DNA of 64,000 nucleotides from Acidobacteriota bacterium. GTDB lineage: Bacteria; Acidobacteriota; Terriglobia; Terriglobales; Acidobacteriaceae. Position numbers and translations under genes: made by a program. This document shows, piece by piece, positions 34,682 to 43,693 of the stretch. The stretch spans positions 434,001 through 498,000 of the forward strand of contig JAJZBZ010000003.1 of the NCBI GenBank assembly GCA_021846275.1, given 5' to 3'. The notes under the pieces were generated by a model that saw nothing but the letters and a program-made list of their open reading frames with translations, was not told where the DNA came from and did not search any database. The number at the start of each line of letters is the position of its first letter. Within the stretch, counting starts at the first letter, position 1.

Positions 34682-37075
34682 TCAAATGTTGTCCCGGTCC
34701 ACGATATAACCCCCGCCCTGCATCTCCCCGCGCTCCTGCTTCTTTTGTTCCTTGCGCAGATACATCGCCATATCCGCCACGCGCTGCAGCTCTTCCTTGT
34801 CCATCCCGTCCTCCGGCGCCATCGCCAGCCCGATGCTCGCCGCGCCCTGCAGCCGATACCCGTTCAGCGCAAACTCATCCTCAAAACATCGCTCCAGCCG
34901 CTGTGCCACCTCTTCGGCTTCTTTGCGCCCGCGCACACCCGGCAGCAGCACAATGAACTCATCGCCGCCAATCCGCGCCAGCATGTCGTTGCCCCGCAAC
35001 TGCGACTTCAGACGCTGCGCCACCTGCTGCAAAAACAGATCGCCCACATGATGCCCAAAGCGATCATTCACATCCTTGAAGCGATCCAGATCCACATAAA
35101 TCAGCGCCAGATTCCCGCCCTCGCGCTTCACCTTGCCCAGCAGTTCCGTCACCTTGCGCTCAAAACTGAATCGGTTCGGAACCTCCGTCAACTGGTCATA
35201 CTCCGAGCGATGCCGCAAATCCTGATACAGACGCTGCGTCGTAATCGCCAGCTCCGCCAGCCGCGCTCCGGCCTGCAGCGCCTCGCGCATCTCCTCCGGA
35301 TCGGTGATATGAAACGCCAGCGAAAGATGCAGATCGCCCAGCCGTTCGCCGTCCGCTCCCTGCATCGGCTCGGAAGCTATCGCCATCCTGCCCGGCACGC
35401 GCGTCCGTGCGTCCGGCTCCCACCGCGCCTCCAGGTCAAACCAGCAGTGCGCTCCATGCAGCCGATACGAAACCAGTCCCACAATCGCATCCAGCGTCGC
35501 ACCCAGCGGCTGACCCCGGCTGATCATCTCCAGAATCTCGCCGCGCCTCTGCTCATACAGCGCAAATCGCCGCTGGCTCGCCGTCTCCTCACGATTCTTC
35601 TGCTCCAGTTCCAGCGTCTGCTGCCTCACCCTGTATCCCAGCAGCGCCACCCACCCGACCGCCGCCAGAATCACCACCCCCAGCCCCACAATCACACCCA
35701 TCAGCCGCTCAAACGTCCACCACGACGGCAGCTCCAGCAGCGTCACATCCCCCGGCGAGCGTAGCCTCACGTCAAACCACATCCGATCCCGCCAGTGATT
35801 CCCATTCTCCACAAAGCAGACCCCGGTCACGCGCACCAGGCTGCCCACCGCCACATCCTCCGCCTTGCCATGCGCCGCGTCCGCCGAGCTTTGCCGCATC
35901 GTTGCTGAAAACAAGTGTCCGCCCGCGCGCAGCACATACATCGTCACCCGCGCATCCCGCACCGCCGCCACCACGTAGCCTTCCATCGACACCAGATCGT
36001 CGGCATACCGCCCCGCCGAAGCATCCTCCCAGTTGATCGCCCGCGGTTGCGCCGCGACTGCATTCCCCGTCTCGTTTCCCTGCCCTGGCGCTGCCCGCAG
36101 TTGCCCGTCAATCAGCCGCACCGTCTCCTGATCCAGATGCGGAAATCCCGTCGCCTCCACCGCGTCTCCGGCATGCAGCGGCAGCCTCGATTCCGTCTCC
36201 ACCATCACCGCGTCGCTGCCATTCTGCACCACCGCCAGCGCCCCCGGCTCGAAGTACGTCAGCGTGCCCGCAACATGCACCCGCTCGCTCAGGTTTTCGT
36301 CGCTATACCCAAATCCGGCCTCGCGAATCGGCGTCAGCGGCGTCGCCCACACGCTCGCCTTCGGCTCGCTCGTCACCGTCAACTGCCGCGACGACTCCAC
36401 ATCCACCCACACCCCGGCAAAATCCATCTTGCTGTCGAACGCCCCGCTCGCCGTCCCGTCCACGCGAATCGTCGCGCCCAGCAATCCATCCCGCGACAGC
36501 CCATCCGGATGCAGGATCACCACCTTGATCACGCCGCCGTTCATCCGCACCACCAGCCCCAGCGCCGGATGCGGCTGCTCATCGTCAAAGGCCGCCGCCA
36601 GCACCAGCCCGCTCACCGTCACATACCGGCAATCCAGCCGCGCATGCATCAGCTCGCTGAAATCCGCCTTCACCGGCTCCGGCAGCGAACTACGCCCCAG
36701 CCGCACCACCTTCCGCGCCATCACAATCGGTCGAAAGCTCGCCGCCGTCGTGCCCGTCACCTCCACACGGTCACCCGGCTCCAGCCCCATATCCTTCGCA
36801 AAGCTCACATACAGCCCGTTCGCCCCATCCTGCAGAAACAGCGAAGAATCCCGCGGTCGCGCATACGTCACCGTCCCCTCAATCTCCACCGGAAGCCCCA
36901 CCCGCGCCGCCGCATCGCTCAGCCCCACCACCTGCTCCACCCGCGTCAGCGGAGCCGCTTCACTTCCCGTCCTGCTCTGTGCCTCACCCAGGGTCGCGCT
37001 CGCCGACACGCACACCGCCAGCCCCACCGCCAGCCATGCCGCCCAACCCACGCTCTTGTATCGCCGTATGCTCAT
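34682..37075 (-). CDS. Membrane-anchored diguanylate cyclase (GGDEF) with periplasmic beta-barrel repeats
   Basis: 797 aa. A signal/anchor at the N-terminus, then a large periplasmic region (40-450) with repeated OB-like segments (VEIEGTVTYARPRDSSLFLQ, VHVAGTLTYFEPGALAVVQ, VSMEGYVVAAVRDARVTMY). A membrane helix at about 455-478 is followed by a coiled coil, a GAF-like segment and a GGDEF domain (about 640-790) with intact RIGGDEF. An RGND inhibitory RxxD site lies five residues before GGDEF. It makes cyclic di-GMP in response to an extracytoplasmic signal, with product inhibition likely. An HD-GYP phosphodiesterase candidate lies at 57053-58771. Confidence 0.93.
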   Translation of the reverse strand: MSIRRYKSVGWAAWLAVGLAVCVSASATLGEAQSRTGSEAAPLTRVEQVVGLSDAAARVGLPVEIEGTVTYARPRDSSLFLQDGANGLYVSFAKDMGLEPGDRVEVTGTTAASFRPIVMARKVVRLGRSSLPEPVKADFSELMHARLDCRYVTVSGLVLAAAFDDEQPHPALGLVVRMNGGVIKVVILHPDGLSRDGLLGATIRVDGTASGAFDSKMDFAGVWVDVESSRQLTVTSEPKASVWATPLTPIREAGFGYSDENLSERVHVAGTLTYFEPGALAVVQNGSDAVMVETESRLPLHAGDAVEATGFPHLDQETVRLIDGQLRAAPGQGNETGNAVAAQPRAINWEDASAGRYADDLVSMEGYVVAAVRDARVTMYVLRAGGHLFSATMRQSSADAAHGKAEDVAVGSLVRVTGVCFVENGNHWRDRMWFDVRLRSPGDVTLLELPSWWTFERLMGVIVGLGVVILAAVGWVALLGYRVRQQTLELEQKNREETASQRRFALYEQRRGEILEMISRGQPLGATLDAIVGLVSYRLHGAHCWFDLEARWEPDARTRVPGRMAIASEPMQGADGERLGDLHLSLAFHITDPEEMREALQAGARLAELAITTQRLYQDLRHRSEYDQLTEVPNRFSFERKVTELLGKVKREGGNLALIYVDLDRFKDVNDRFGHHVGDLFLQQVAQRLKSQLRGNDMLARIGGDEFIVLLPGVRGRKEAEEVAQRLERCFEDEFALNGYRLQGAASIGLAMAPEDGMDKEELQRVADMAMYLRKEQKKQERGEMQGGGYIVDRDNI

Positions 37076-37379
37076 CGTCTCCAGACTGGACCGGCCAATA
37101 TCCCTGTCTCACATTTCCGTCCGCACCATCGGCCAGAAGACACCCTCAATCCTGATTCATCGGCATCTTCCACGTTTTCATGCGGCATTTCCGCACAGAT
37201 CGCCAGTCAGAATCATCTTATTCCAGTTTTTTCCGTGCCGGAACCCACTTTCCGCCCATCCCACCCGCCTTTTGCCCGCTCGGCATCCGTGCCCACCCTG
37301 TCCAACCCCGCGCATTCTCTGCTCTAATGACCAGTTGACCACTCGCTCGACGCAGACATCTTCACCCGGAGCCTCCTTC
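37076..37379. other. Divergent intergenic region between GGDEF gene and arginase
   Basis: 304 bases without a gene. It must hold promoters for both sides. GGAG lies eight bases before the arginase ATG. I see no strong promoter or hairpin by eye. Confidence 0.5.
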
Positions 37380-38336
37380 ATGCCCACCGAAACCCACGCC
37401 CAACACGGCGGCTCGCAGACCCGCCCCACGCGCTCGCTCGGCATCCTCGGCGTTCCCATCGATCTCGGAGCCAGCCGTCGCGGCGTCGACATGGGGCCAT
37501 CCGCCGTTCGCGTCGCCGACCTCGGCGACCGCCTCGCCGCGCTCGGCCACTCCGTCACCGACTACGGCGACATCCGCGTCGAAATCGCCGAGACCCAGCA
37601 CTTCGGCAACCGCAACGCCCACTACCTCGACGCCATCACCGACACCTGCACCCGCGGCGCAGCCCGCGTCCTCGAAATCCTCGCCGCCAGCCGCACCCCG
37701 CTCGTCCTCGGCGGTGACCATTCCATGGCCGCCGGCACCGTCAGCGGCGTCTCGGAGTTTTACCGCCGCCAGGGTCAGCGGATCGGCCTCATCTGGCTCG
37801 ACGCCCACTCCGACATCAACACGCCGGAAACCTCACCCTCCGGCAACGTCCACGGCATGCCGCTCGCCGCCCTGCTCGGCCTCGGTCCCGCCCCGCTCGG
37901 AGCCATCCTCCACCCGCAGCCCAAAATCGACCCCGCCAACACCGTCCTCATCGGCATCCGCGACGTCGATACCCCCGAGCGCGAAAACATCCGCCGCTCC
38001 GGCGTCACCGTCTTCACCATGCGAGAGATCGACGAGCGCGGCCTGCGCTCCGTCATGGAAGAGTCCGTCCGCATCGCCTCCGCGGGCACCGCCGGCTACC
38101 ACGTCTCGCTCGACATGGACTGGATCGACCCCGAAGACGCGCCCGGCGTCGGCACTCCCGTCCGCGGCGGAGCCACCTACCGCGAAGCCCACCTCGCCAT
38201 GGAAATCCTCGCCGACCACGGACGCCTCACCAGCCTCGAAATCGTCGAAGTCAACCCCATCCTCGACGAACGCAACCGCACCGCCGAACTCGCCGTCGAA
38301 CTCGCCTGCTCCGCCTTCGGCAAAAAAATCCTCTGA
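37380..38336 (+). CDS. rocF: Arginase
   Basis: A 318-aa ureohydrolase. The binuclear manganese ligands are in place: His114 (GGDHS), Asp141, His143 and Asp145 (DAHSDINT), Asp245 and Asp247 (SLDMDWIDP). SGNVHGMPLA, a Ser/Asn segment that contacts the amino-acid part of the substrate, favours arginase over agmatinase. It splits L-arginine to ornithine and urea. The ATG at 37380 has GGAG upstream; the much longer open frame upstream crosses the promoter region and is rejected. Confidence 0.93.
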   Translation: MPTETHAQHGGSQTRPTRSLGILGVPIDLGASRRGVDMGPSAVRVADLGDRLAALGHSVTDYGDIRVEIAETQHFGNRNAHYLDAITDTCTRGAARVLEILAASRTPLVLGGDHSMAAGTVSGVSEFYRRQGQRIGLIWLDAHSDINTPETSPSGNVHGMPLAALLGLGPAPLGAILHPQPKIDPANTVLIGIRDVDTPERENIRRSGVTVFTMREIDERGLRSVMEESVRIASAGTAGYHVSLDMDWIDPEDAPGVGTPVRGGATYREAHLAMEILADHGRLTSLEIVEVNPILDERNRTAELAVELACSAFGKKIL

Positions 38337-38413
38337 GCAGCGACAGAGTGCCAATTTGCGACCGCGCCCTGACTGCGTCCGCACGAATTTTTTCCCCGCT
38401 CCCCGCACCCGTC

Positions 38414-38419
38414 TACAAT
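38414..38419 (+). promoter_or_regulatory. TACAAT -10 box 7 bases before the ddl start
   Basis: TACAAT ends 7 bases before the GTG at 38427 with no Shine-Dalgarno. The expected transcription start falls on the start codon, so leaderless translation is plausible. Confidence 0.45.
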
Positions 38420-38426
38420 CGTTGCT

Positions 38427-39578
38427 GTGAAACCTATCGCTGCGAAACGCAAAAAAATCCGCGTCGGCATTCTCTACGGCGGGCGCAGCGGCGAGCATGA
38501 AGTCTCCCTGCGCTCGGCCAGCTCCATCCTCGCCGCCATTGACCGCCGCCGCTTTGAAGTCGTCCCCATCGGCATCGCCAAATCCGGCCACTGGCTCAGC
38601 GGAGACTCAGCCCGCGCCCTGCTCACCACCGCAACCAACGCCACACGCGACGCCAGCGCGCACCAGCTTCACGTCAGCGCCCTGCAGGCAAGCGCGCTCC
38701 AGGCCAGTCCCGCCCAGCTTCCCGAGCCAATCTCCTCGCGCTCCATCGATGTCGTCTTTCCCGTCCTCCACGGCACCTTCGGCGAAGACGGCACCATCCA
38801 GGGACTGCTCGAACTCGCCGACATGCCCTACGTCGGCTCCGGCGTCCTCGGCTCCGCCGCCGGCATGGACAAGGACGTCATGAAGCGGCTCTTCATTCAG
38901 GCCAATCTCCCCATCGTCCCGCACCTCACGCTCCTGCGCCGCGACTGGGAGACGCACCCGCAGAAATCCATCGCCGCCATCGAACGCGCCCTGCGCTATC
39001 CACTCTTCGTCAAGCCCGCCAACCTCGGCTCTTCGGTCGGCATCAGCAAGGTCCACGACCGTCGCGAACTGGCTCCCGCGCTCACGCTCGCCTCCCGCTT
39101 CGACCGCAAGCTGGTCATCGAGCAGGGCGCGGCCCTGGGCACGAAACGCGCCCGCGAACTCGAAGTCGCCGTCCTCGGCAACGACTCACCCACCGCCAGC
39201 GTCGTCGGCGAAATCATTCCCGGCAAGGAGTTCTACGACTACGAAGCCAAATATCTCTCCGACTCGTCGATCCCCATCATCCCGGCAAAACTCACCGCCG
39301 CCCAGTCCCGCTCCATCCGCGCCATGGCCATCGCCGCCTTTCGCGCCTGTGATCTCTCCGGCATGGCCCGCGTCGATTTCCTCATGGAGCCGGACGGCAA
39401 GCGCCGCATCTACCTCAACGAGGTCAACACCCTGCCCGGCTTCACCTCCATCAGCATGTACCCCAAGCTCTGGCAGGCCACCGGCCTGGCCTACTCCGAC
39501 CTGATCACGCGCCTCATCGAGCTGGCGCTGGAGCGCCACGCCGAACGCGCCCGCACCAGCTTCACCTACGAAACCTGA
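38427..39578 (+). CDS. ddl: D-alanine--D-alanine ligase
   Basis: A 383-aa ATP-grasp enzyme. GRSGEHEVSLRSA near the N-terminus is the family mark, followed by VFPVLHGTFGEDGTIQG, KPANLGSSVGISKV, and the C-terminal VDFLMEPDGKRRIYLNEVNTLPGFTSISMYPKLW with metal-binding Asp, Glu and Asn. It makes the D-Ala-D-Ala dipeptide for peptidoglycan. It starts with GTG. Confidence 0.97.
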   Translation: MKPIAAKRKKIRVGILYGGRSGEHEVSLRSASSILAAIDRRRFEVVPIGIAKSGHWLSGDSARALLTTATNATRDASAHQLHVSALQASALQASPAQLPEPISSRSIDVVFPVLHGTFGEDGTIQGLLELADMPYVGSGVLGSAAGMDKDVMKRLFIQANLPIVPHLTLLRRDWETHPQKSIAAIERALRYPLFVKPANLGSSVGISKVHDRRELAPALTLASRFDRKLVIEQGAALGTKRARELEVAVLGNDSPTASVVGEIIPGKEFYDYEAKYLSDSSIPIIPAKLTAAQSRSIRAMAIAAFRACDLSGMARVDFLMEPDGKRRIYLNEVNTLPGFTSISMYPKLWQATGLAYSDLITRLIELALERHAERARTSFTYET

Positions 39579-39609
39579 CCCACGGCCTCACGCACCACCA
39601 ACTCCCTGA

Positions 39610-39637
39610 CCCCTGACGACTGACCCCTGACGACTGA
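39610..39637. repeat. 14-bp tandem duplication after ddl
   Basis: CCCCTGACGACTGA occurs twice in a row (39610-39623 and 39624-39637), flanked by further CTGACC-type partial copies from about 39603 to 39649. It lies between ddl and a small membrane protein gene. Confidence 0.8.
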
Positions 39638-39699
39638 CCACTGACCCCTCTGGAACAAATCCCGCATCCCCGTTGTCTCACCCCATAGGAGTTCCGCCG

Positions 39700-40206
39700 A
39701 TGACCCTGCTCGACGCACCCAGCTACAACGCCGCCAAAGCGCGCAAACGCGCCCGCATTGCTCTCGGCTCCATTCTCGGTTTCTGTGTCCTTTTCGTCTC
39801 CACCTGGCTGGCCATCGGCCACCCCATCGAAGCGCCCTGGAACTGGTACGGCTACTGGCACGCCCAGCGCGTCGTCAACCACTTCCTCTCCGATGTCGAG
39901 CGCAACGACCTCACCGCCGCCTACGCCCTCTGGAACAACGATCCTGACTGGCAACAGCACGCCGCGCGCTACTCCACCTACCCCTTTGATCGCTTCCAGC
40001 AGGACTGGGAAGCCAACAGCATGCGCAACGAATACGGCACCATCTCCAGCCATCGCATCGTCGTCGCCAAGGTCTGGGGATCGGCCGTCGTCGTCGGCTC
40101 GCTCATCAACGGACGCAAGAGCCACGCGCTCTTTCTCGCCTGGGACCGCTCGCTCCACTCCCTCAGCTTTTCCCCCGTCGAACTCACCCTGCCCGGAAGT
40201 AATTAA
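39700..40206 (+). CDS. Single-pass membrane protein of unknown function
   Basis: 168 aa. A basic N-terminus leads into one membrane helix (LGSILGFCVLFVSTWLAIG, about 24-42), then a soluble domain (RVVNHFLSDVERNDLTAAYALWNNDP, followed by SSHRIVVAKVWGSAVVVGSL). The pattern resembles DUF4878/NTF2-like small domains, but this is a guess. AGGAG lies eight bases before the ATG. Its stop overlaps the stop of the convergent fabD by a few bases. Confidence 0.75.
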   Translation: MTLLDAPSYNAAKARKRARIALGSILGFCVLFVSTWLAIGHPIEAPWNWYGYWHAQRVVNHFLSDVERNDLTAAYALWNNDPDWQQHAARYSTYPFDRFQQDWEANSMRNEYGTISSHRIVVAKVWGSAVVVGSLINGRKSHALFLAWDRSLHSLSFSPVELTLPGSN

Positions 40207-41147
40207 CCCAGCTCCGCCAGCGTCTTCTCCAGGCTCGCCGGGTCTTCCACGTTCAGGCACTTCTGCTCGCGATTGATCTGCCGCATCAGCCCGCTCAGCA
40301 CCTTGCCCGGACCCACCTCCACAAAAACCTCCGCGCCCATCTCCACCAGCGCCGCCACGCAACTCACCCATCGCACCGTGCCCGTCACCTGCTCCGTCAG
40401 CGCCCGCTTCGCGTCAGAGGCCGTCATCAGCAGCGCGCCCGTCACATTCGCCGCCACCGGAAACCCCGGCTCGTTCACGGCCATCTCGCCCAGCACGCGC
40501 TCCACTTCGCGCTCAGCCGGCTCCATCAGCGCGCAATGAAACGGCGCGCTCACCGGCAGCGGGACCACGCGCCGCGCGCCGCGCGCCTTCAGCGCCTCGC
40601 CCGCGCGCTCCACTGCAGCCTTCGCGCCCGAAATCACCGTCTGATCCGGCGAATTGAAGTTCGCCGCCGCCACCACCAGTCCCGTCTCCGCGGCCACCTC
40701 CGCGCACACCGCCGCAATCGTCCCCGCATCGAGCGCCAGCACCGCCGCCATCGCGCCCTCGCCCGTCGGCACCGCCAACTGCATCGCCCGTCCGCGCGCC
40801 TTCACCGCGCGTACAGCGTCGGCAAACCCGATCGTCCCCGCCGCCACATGCGCCGTCCACTCGCCCAGCGAATGCCCCGCCGCCAGCCACGGATTCACCC
40901 CGTGCGAGGTCAGCACCCGATACGCCGCGACCGAAACCGTCAGAATCGCCGGCTGCGTATTCTCCGTCAGCCGCAGCTCGTCCTCCGGCCCATCCAGAAA
41001 GATCCGGCTCAGCGGAAATCCCAGCGCCTCATCGGCCTCGGCAAAGGTCTCCTTCGCCACTGGAAACGCCTCGGCCAGCGCACGACCCATCCCCACCGTC
41101 TGCGAACCCTGCCCCGGAAACAACAACCCAATCGTCTTTGTGCTCAT
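40203..41147 (-). CDS. fabD: Malonyl CoA-acyl carrier protein transacylase
   Basis: A 314-aa transacylase of normal length. LFPGQGSQTVGMG at the start, the nucleophile Ser93 in GHSLGEWTAHVAAG, and PVSAPFHCALM with the catalytic His are all present. It moves malonyl groups from CoA to acyl carrier protein. The nucleophile motif has Trp where Tyr is more common. No other fatty-acid genes are next to it. Confidence 0.96.
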   Translation of the reverse strand: MSTKTIGLLFPGQGSQTVGMGRALAEAFPVAKETFAEADEALGFPLSRIFLDGPEDELRLTENTQPAILTVSVAAYRVLTSHGVNPWLAAGHSLGEWTAHVAAGTIGFADAVRAVKARGRAMQLAVPTGEGAMAAVLALDAGTIAAVCAEVAAETGLVVAAANFNSPDQTVISGAKAAVERAGEALKARGARRVVPLPVSAPFHCALMEPAEREVERVLGEMAVNEPGFPVAANVTGALLMTASDAKRALTEQVTGTVRWVSCVAALVEMGAEVFVEVGPGKVLSGLMRQINREQKCLNVEDPASLEKTLAELG

Positions 41148-41159
41148 ATCCTCTGCATT

Positions 41160-42659
41160 CTACCCAATCCCGCTCGCGCCACCGCGTCCGGCACCCTCCA
41201 GCAGCAGCCCGGCCAGGCTTCCCGCATCCGTCCACTGAAACGCATCCAGCAGTCCCGCCGCCGTCTCCAGAAACTCCGCATGATGATCCACCATCCGGCT
41301 GTACGCCTGCACCATGCGTACGCCATCGCGCACTCCGGCCTCGCCGCGGAAGCTCGCCCCGCGCGCGCCAGCCATCCCCACCAGCAGCGTCCGTATCGCC
41401 ACAAAATGCGTTCCCATCTCGCGAAAAACCGCCGCCGGATCCGGCTGATTCCAGTCCTCGCCAAACGGAAACAGGCTGCGAAAGACCGCATGCGCCAGAT
41501 AGTTCTCCAGCACCTGCGGATGCGCCTCCATCCACGGCGCAAACCACTCCCGCTCCGCCCGCTCGAGCGCCGGAGCCAGAGCCTCCGGCGTCATCCCCGG
41601 ACGATACCCGATCCCATCCAGAAACTGCTTCACCCCATCCAGAAATCCCATGCTGTTCAGCGCCCGATCCAGCCGCCGGTTCACCACCCCCAGCGTCAGC
41701 GCCACCTGCATCGTCGGCTGCCCCGCCAGGCGACGCAGAGCCGGCAACAGCGTCCCCTCGCCCACCATCCCGCAAAACTCCCCCAGCAGCTTCGCAAAAC
41801 TGTCTCCCGCACCGTCCGCGCGCAGCGCCACGCCCAGTCGCCCCGCAAACAGCCCCATCCCCAGCATCCGTTCCCCGAGCGAATACCGCCGATCCCGCAG
41901 CAGCAACAGCAGAAACCGGCGCGTCCCGTCCAGCACCCACTCCCGATCCAGCACCCACTCCCGTTCCTCTGCGGCGCGCGCCCGTTCCTCGACCACCCGC
42001 TCGGCCACCGCTCGATACGCGCTCGCATCGGGCCTCGCTGCAACCGCGTCGGTTTCCGTCAGCACCAGCCGCGCCGCCTCCGGACACGACAGATGCAGCG
42101 TCGTCTCCACCCTCCCCGACGGCGTCCTCTGCTCAATCCTCGGATACGTCCGGCACGTCGGCGACAGCGCCTCCTCGCCCAGCTCCAGCTGAATCCCGCA
42201 CCACTTCTCCTCGGTCAGAAACGCGCACTCCAGCCGCTCGTTCAGCAGAATCCGGCCATGCTGCCGCTCGCTCCGCGGATCCGACAACTCCACCACCGAC
42301 TCCCGCACCTTCCGCCCCAGCAAACTCTCCACCGGAATCAACTGGTAGCGCTCATACGTCGCCCGGTCCAGCCGCAGGTCCCACGCCTTGCAGCAGCTAT
42401 CCTCACACTCCGGCCCGATGCACGCAAACCGCTCCGCATACCGCGGACGCGGCAGCCCAACAACAGGCTGCGCAGCAATCGGCGACGCTCCATCCGGCAA
42501 GGCAGACTCAGGCAGGGCAGCAGCCGGTCGGCAAAGCTCCGCCATCCCACCCACCAGCATCGACGGCGGAACGGACCCCGAAGCAACTCCCCGCGCTGAA
42601 CCCGCTCGCGCAGAATCCGATGGAGACAAACCACTCACGGAGCGATTACAAGCAGCCAC
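41160..42659 (-). CDS. FliB-like lysine N-methylase
   Basis: 499 aa. The region from about residue 72 matches flagellin lysine N-methylases: RYAERFACIGPECEDSCCKAW with Cys80, Cys85, Cys89 and Cys90, followed by further Cys residues in FLTEEKWCGIQ and SPTCRTYPR, probably an iron-sulfur site. The known enzyme methylates lysines of flagellin using S-adenosylmethionine. An Ala/Pro-rich extension of about 70 residues precedes the usual start; ATG codons at residues 34 and 39 are alternatives to the GTG at 42659. An in-frame duplication (REWVLD twice) lies mid-protein. No flagellar gene is in the window, so the target is open. Confidence 0.8.
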   Translation of the reverse strand: MAACNRSVSGLSPSDSARAGSARGVASGSVPPSMLVGGMAELCRPAAALPESALPDGASPIAAQPVVGLPRPRYAERFACIGPECEDSCCKAWDLRLDRATYERYQLIPVESLLGRKVRESVVELSDPRSERQHGRILLNERLECAFLTEEKWCGIQLELGEEALSPTCRTYPRIEQRTPSGRVETTLHLSCPEAARLVLTETDAVAARPDASAYRAVAERVVEERARAAEEREWVLDREWVLDGTRRFLLLLLRDRRYSLGERMLGMGLFAGRLGVALRADGAGDSFAKLLGEFCGMVGEGTLLPALRRLAGQPTMQVALTLGVVNRRLDRALNSMGFLDGVKQFLDGIGYRPGMTPEALAPALERAEREWFAPWMEAHPQVLENYLAHAVFRSLFPFGEDWNQPDPAAVFREMGTHFVAIRTLLVGMAGARGASFRGEAGVRDGVRMVQAYSRMVDHHAEFLETAAGLLDAFQWTDAGSLAGLLLEGAGRGGASGIG

Positions 42660-42707
42660 GGCCCCGGAAACGGAGAAGAAAAATTAGCAAACGCTCAAAG
42701 TGTCGGT

Positions 42708-42782
42708 CACTCGCAGACCAGTCACTCGGAAACCAGCAATCCGAAAACCAGCGATGCGCAAACCAGCAACGCGCAAACCACC
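42708..42782. repeat. Five copies of a 15-bp tandem repeat
   Basis: Units start at 42708, 42723, 42738, 42753 and 42768, with the core (G/C)nAAACCAGC. They fill the space between the FliB-like gene start and the stop of the rhomboid-like gene. On the plus strand they would read as repeated RKPAx pentapeptides, but no plus-strand gene is credible here. Confidence 0.85.
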
Positions 42783-42792
42783 TGCGCCCGCC

Positions 42793-43617
42793 TCAGTTCC
42801 ACCGGCTCCGATCATTTCCCGAACGGTCATCCTCGTCGATCAGCCGTCCCTGGCTGTCAAAACGCACCGTACGCCCCTGCTTGCGCATATACACCTCAAA
42901 GCGCGACGCAGCCCGTCGCCGCTTCCATCGGTAGTAGCGGTTCCGCAGCCCGTACCACCCCTCGCTCACGCTGAAAAACAGCCCCTTGCGCGGTGCCCAG
43001 CGCAGATACAGATACGCCGCCAGTCCGCCGCCCAACTGCGCAAACGCATACTCCCGCTGCTCGCCAAAGGTCTCCGCCAGCGCAATCAGCCCATACAGAA
43101 TCGCCAGATACTTCGCCTTGATCCCCAGCACAAAGAAAAGCTGAAACTGCATCTCGCCATAGAGAATCCCGATCGCCGTAATCAGCCCGAATATCCCGCC
43201 CACACACCCGGTCAGAATCGCCGGCTGCGACAAATGCCCCGACGCCTGCTCGACCGCATAAATCCCCACCGCCGTCAGCCCCGCGCCCGCCACCGACGCC
43301 GCATACAACCCCATCACCCACTTGCCCGGATGCATCCCTTCCAGAAATCCTGCAATGAACCACAGCGACAGCAGCTCCAGCGCCGTCCCCAGCAGCGACA
43401 GATGCACAAAGCTGTACGTCGCCAACTGCCACAGCATCCCGTGCAGAAAATACGGCGGCAGCAGCCCCAGCCAGCCCACCAGCAGCGCCCCACCCGCCAC
43501 ATGCAGCGCCCCCAGCACGAGCAGCAGAAAGTACGCGGCCAGATTCCACAGAATCAGCCTCCGCGTCGCGCCGGAAAACTCCGGAAATGCAAACTGCATG
43601 GTTCGATAGCCGGGCAT
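42793..43617 (-). CDS. Rhomboid-like membrane protein lacking the catalytic dyad
   Basis: 274 aa with about six membrane helices and rhomboid landmarks: WQLATYSFVHLSLLG (64-78), FIAGFLEG and a GxxGGIFGLI helix. The catalytic serine motif GxSG reads GCVG (137-140), with Val in place of Ser. The helix that should carry the catalytic His reads AFAQLGGGLAAYLY, with Gln194 in place of His. It is therefore probably a non-proteolytic rhomboid, perhaps acting in membrane protein quality control. The C-terminal tail (225-274) is Arg-rich and cytoplasmic. Confidence 0.85.
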   Translation of the reverse strand: MPGYRTMQFAFPEFSGATRRLILWNLAAYFLLLVLGALHVAGGALLVGWLGLLPPYFLHGMLWQLATYSFVHLSLLGTALELLSLWFIAGFLEGMHPGKWVMGLYAASVAGAGLTAVGIYAVEQASGHLSQPAILTGCVGGIFGLITAIGILYGEMQFQLFFVLGIKAKYLAILYGLIALAETFGEQREYAFAQLGGGLAAYLYLRWAPRKGLFFSVSEGWYGLRNRYYRWKRRRAASRFEVYMRKQGRTVRFDSQGRLIDEDDRSGNDRSRWN

Positions 43618-43693
43618 CTCTTTGGTTAAGGTTACATCCGCGCCAGTTCGCCTGTCATGCGCGGCTGCCGGTTTTTCAGCTCGCCGATTCCCC

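Noticed and set aside
36264-37379. N-terminal extension of arginase by 372 codons
   Set aside because: It crosses the GGDEF gene antisense and the intergenic region; arginase is complete from 37380 with a good ribosome site.
37380-38336. Agmatinase instead of arginase
   Set aside because: The substrate-contacting loop and length fit arginase better, although family assignment by eye is not final.
42700-43629. Plus-strand frame starting with RKPAx repeats
   Set aside because: It is the tandem repeat followed by the antisense of the rhomboid-like gene.
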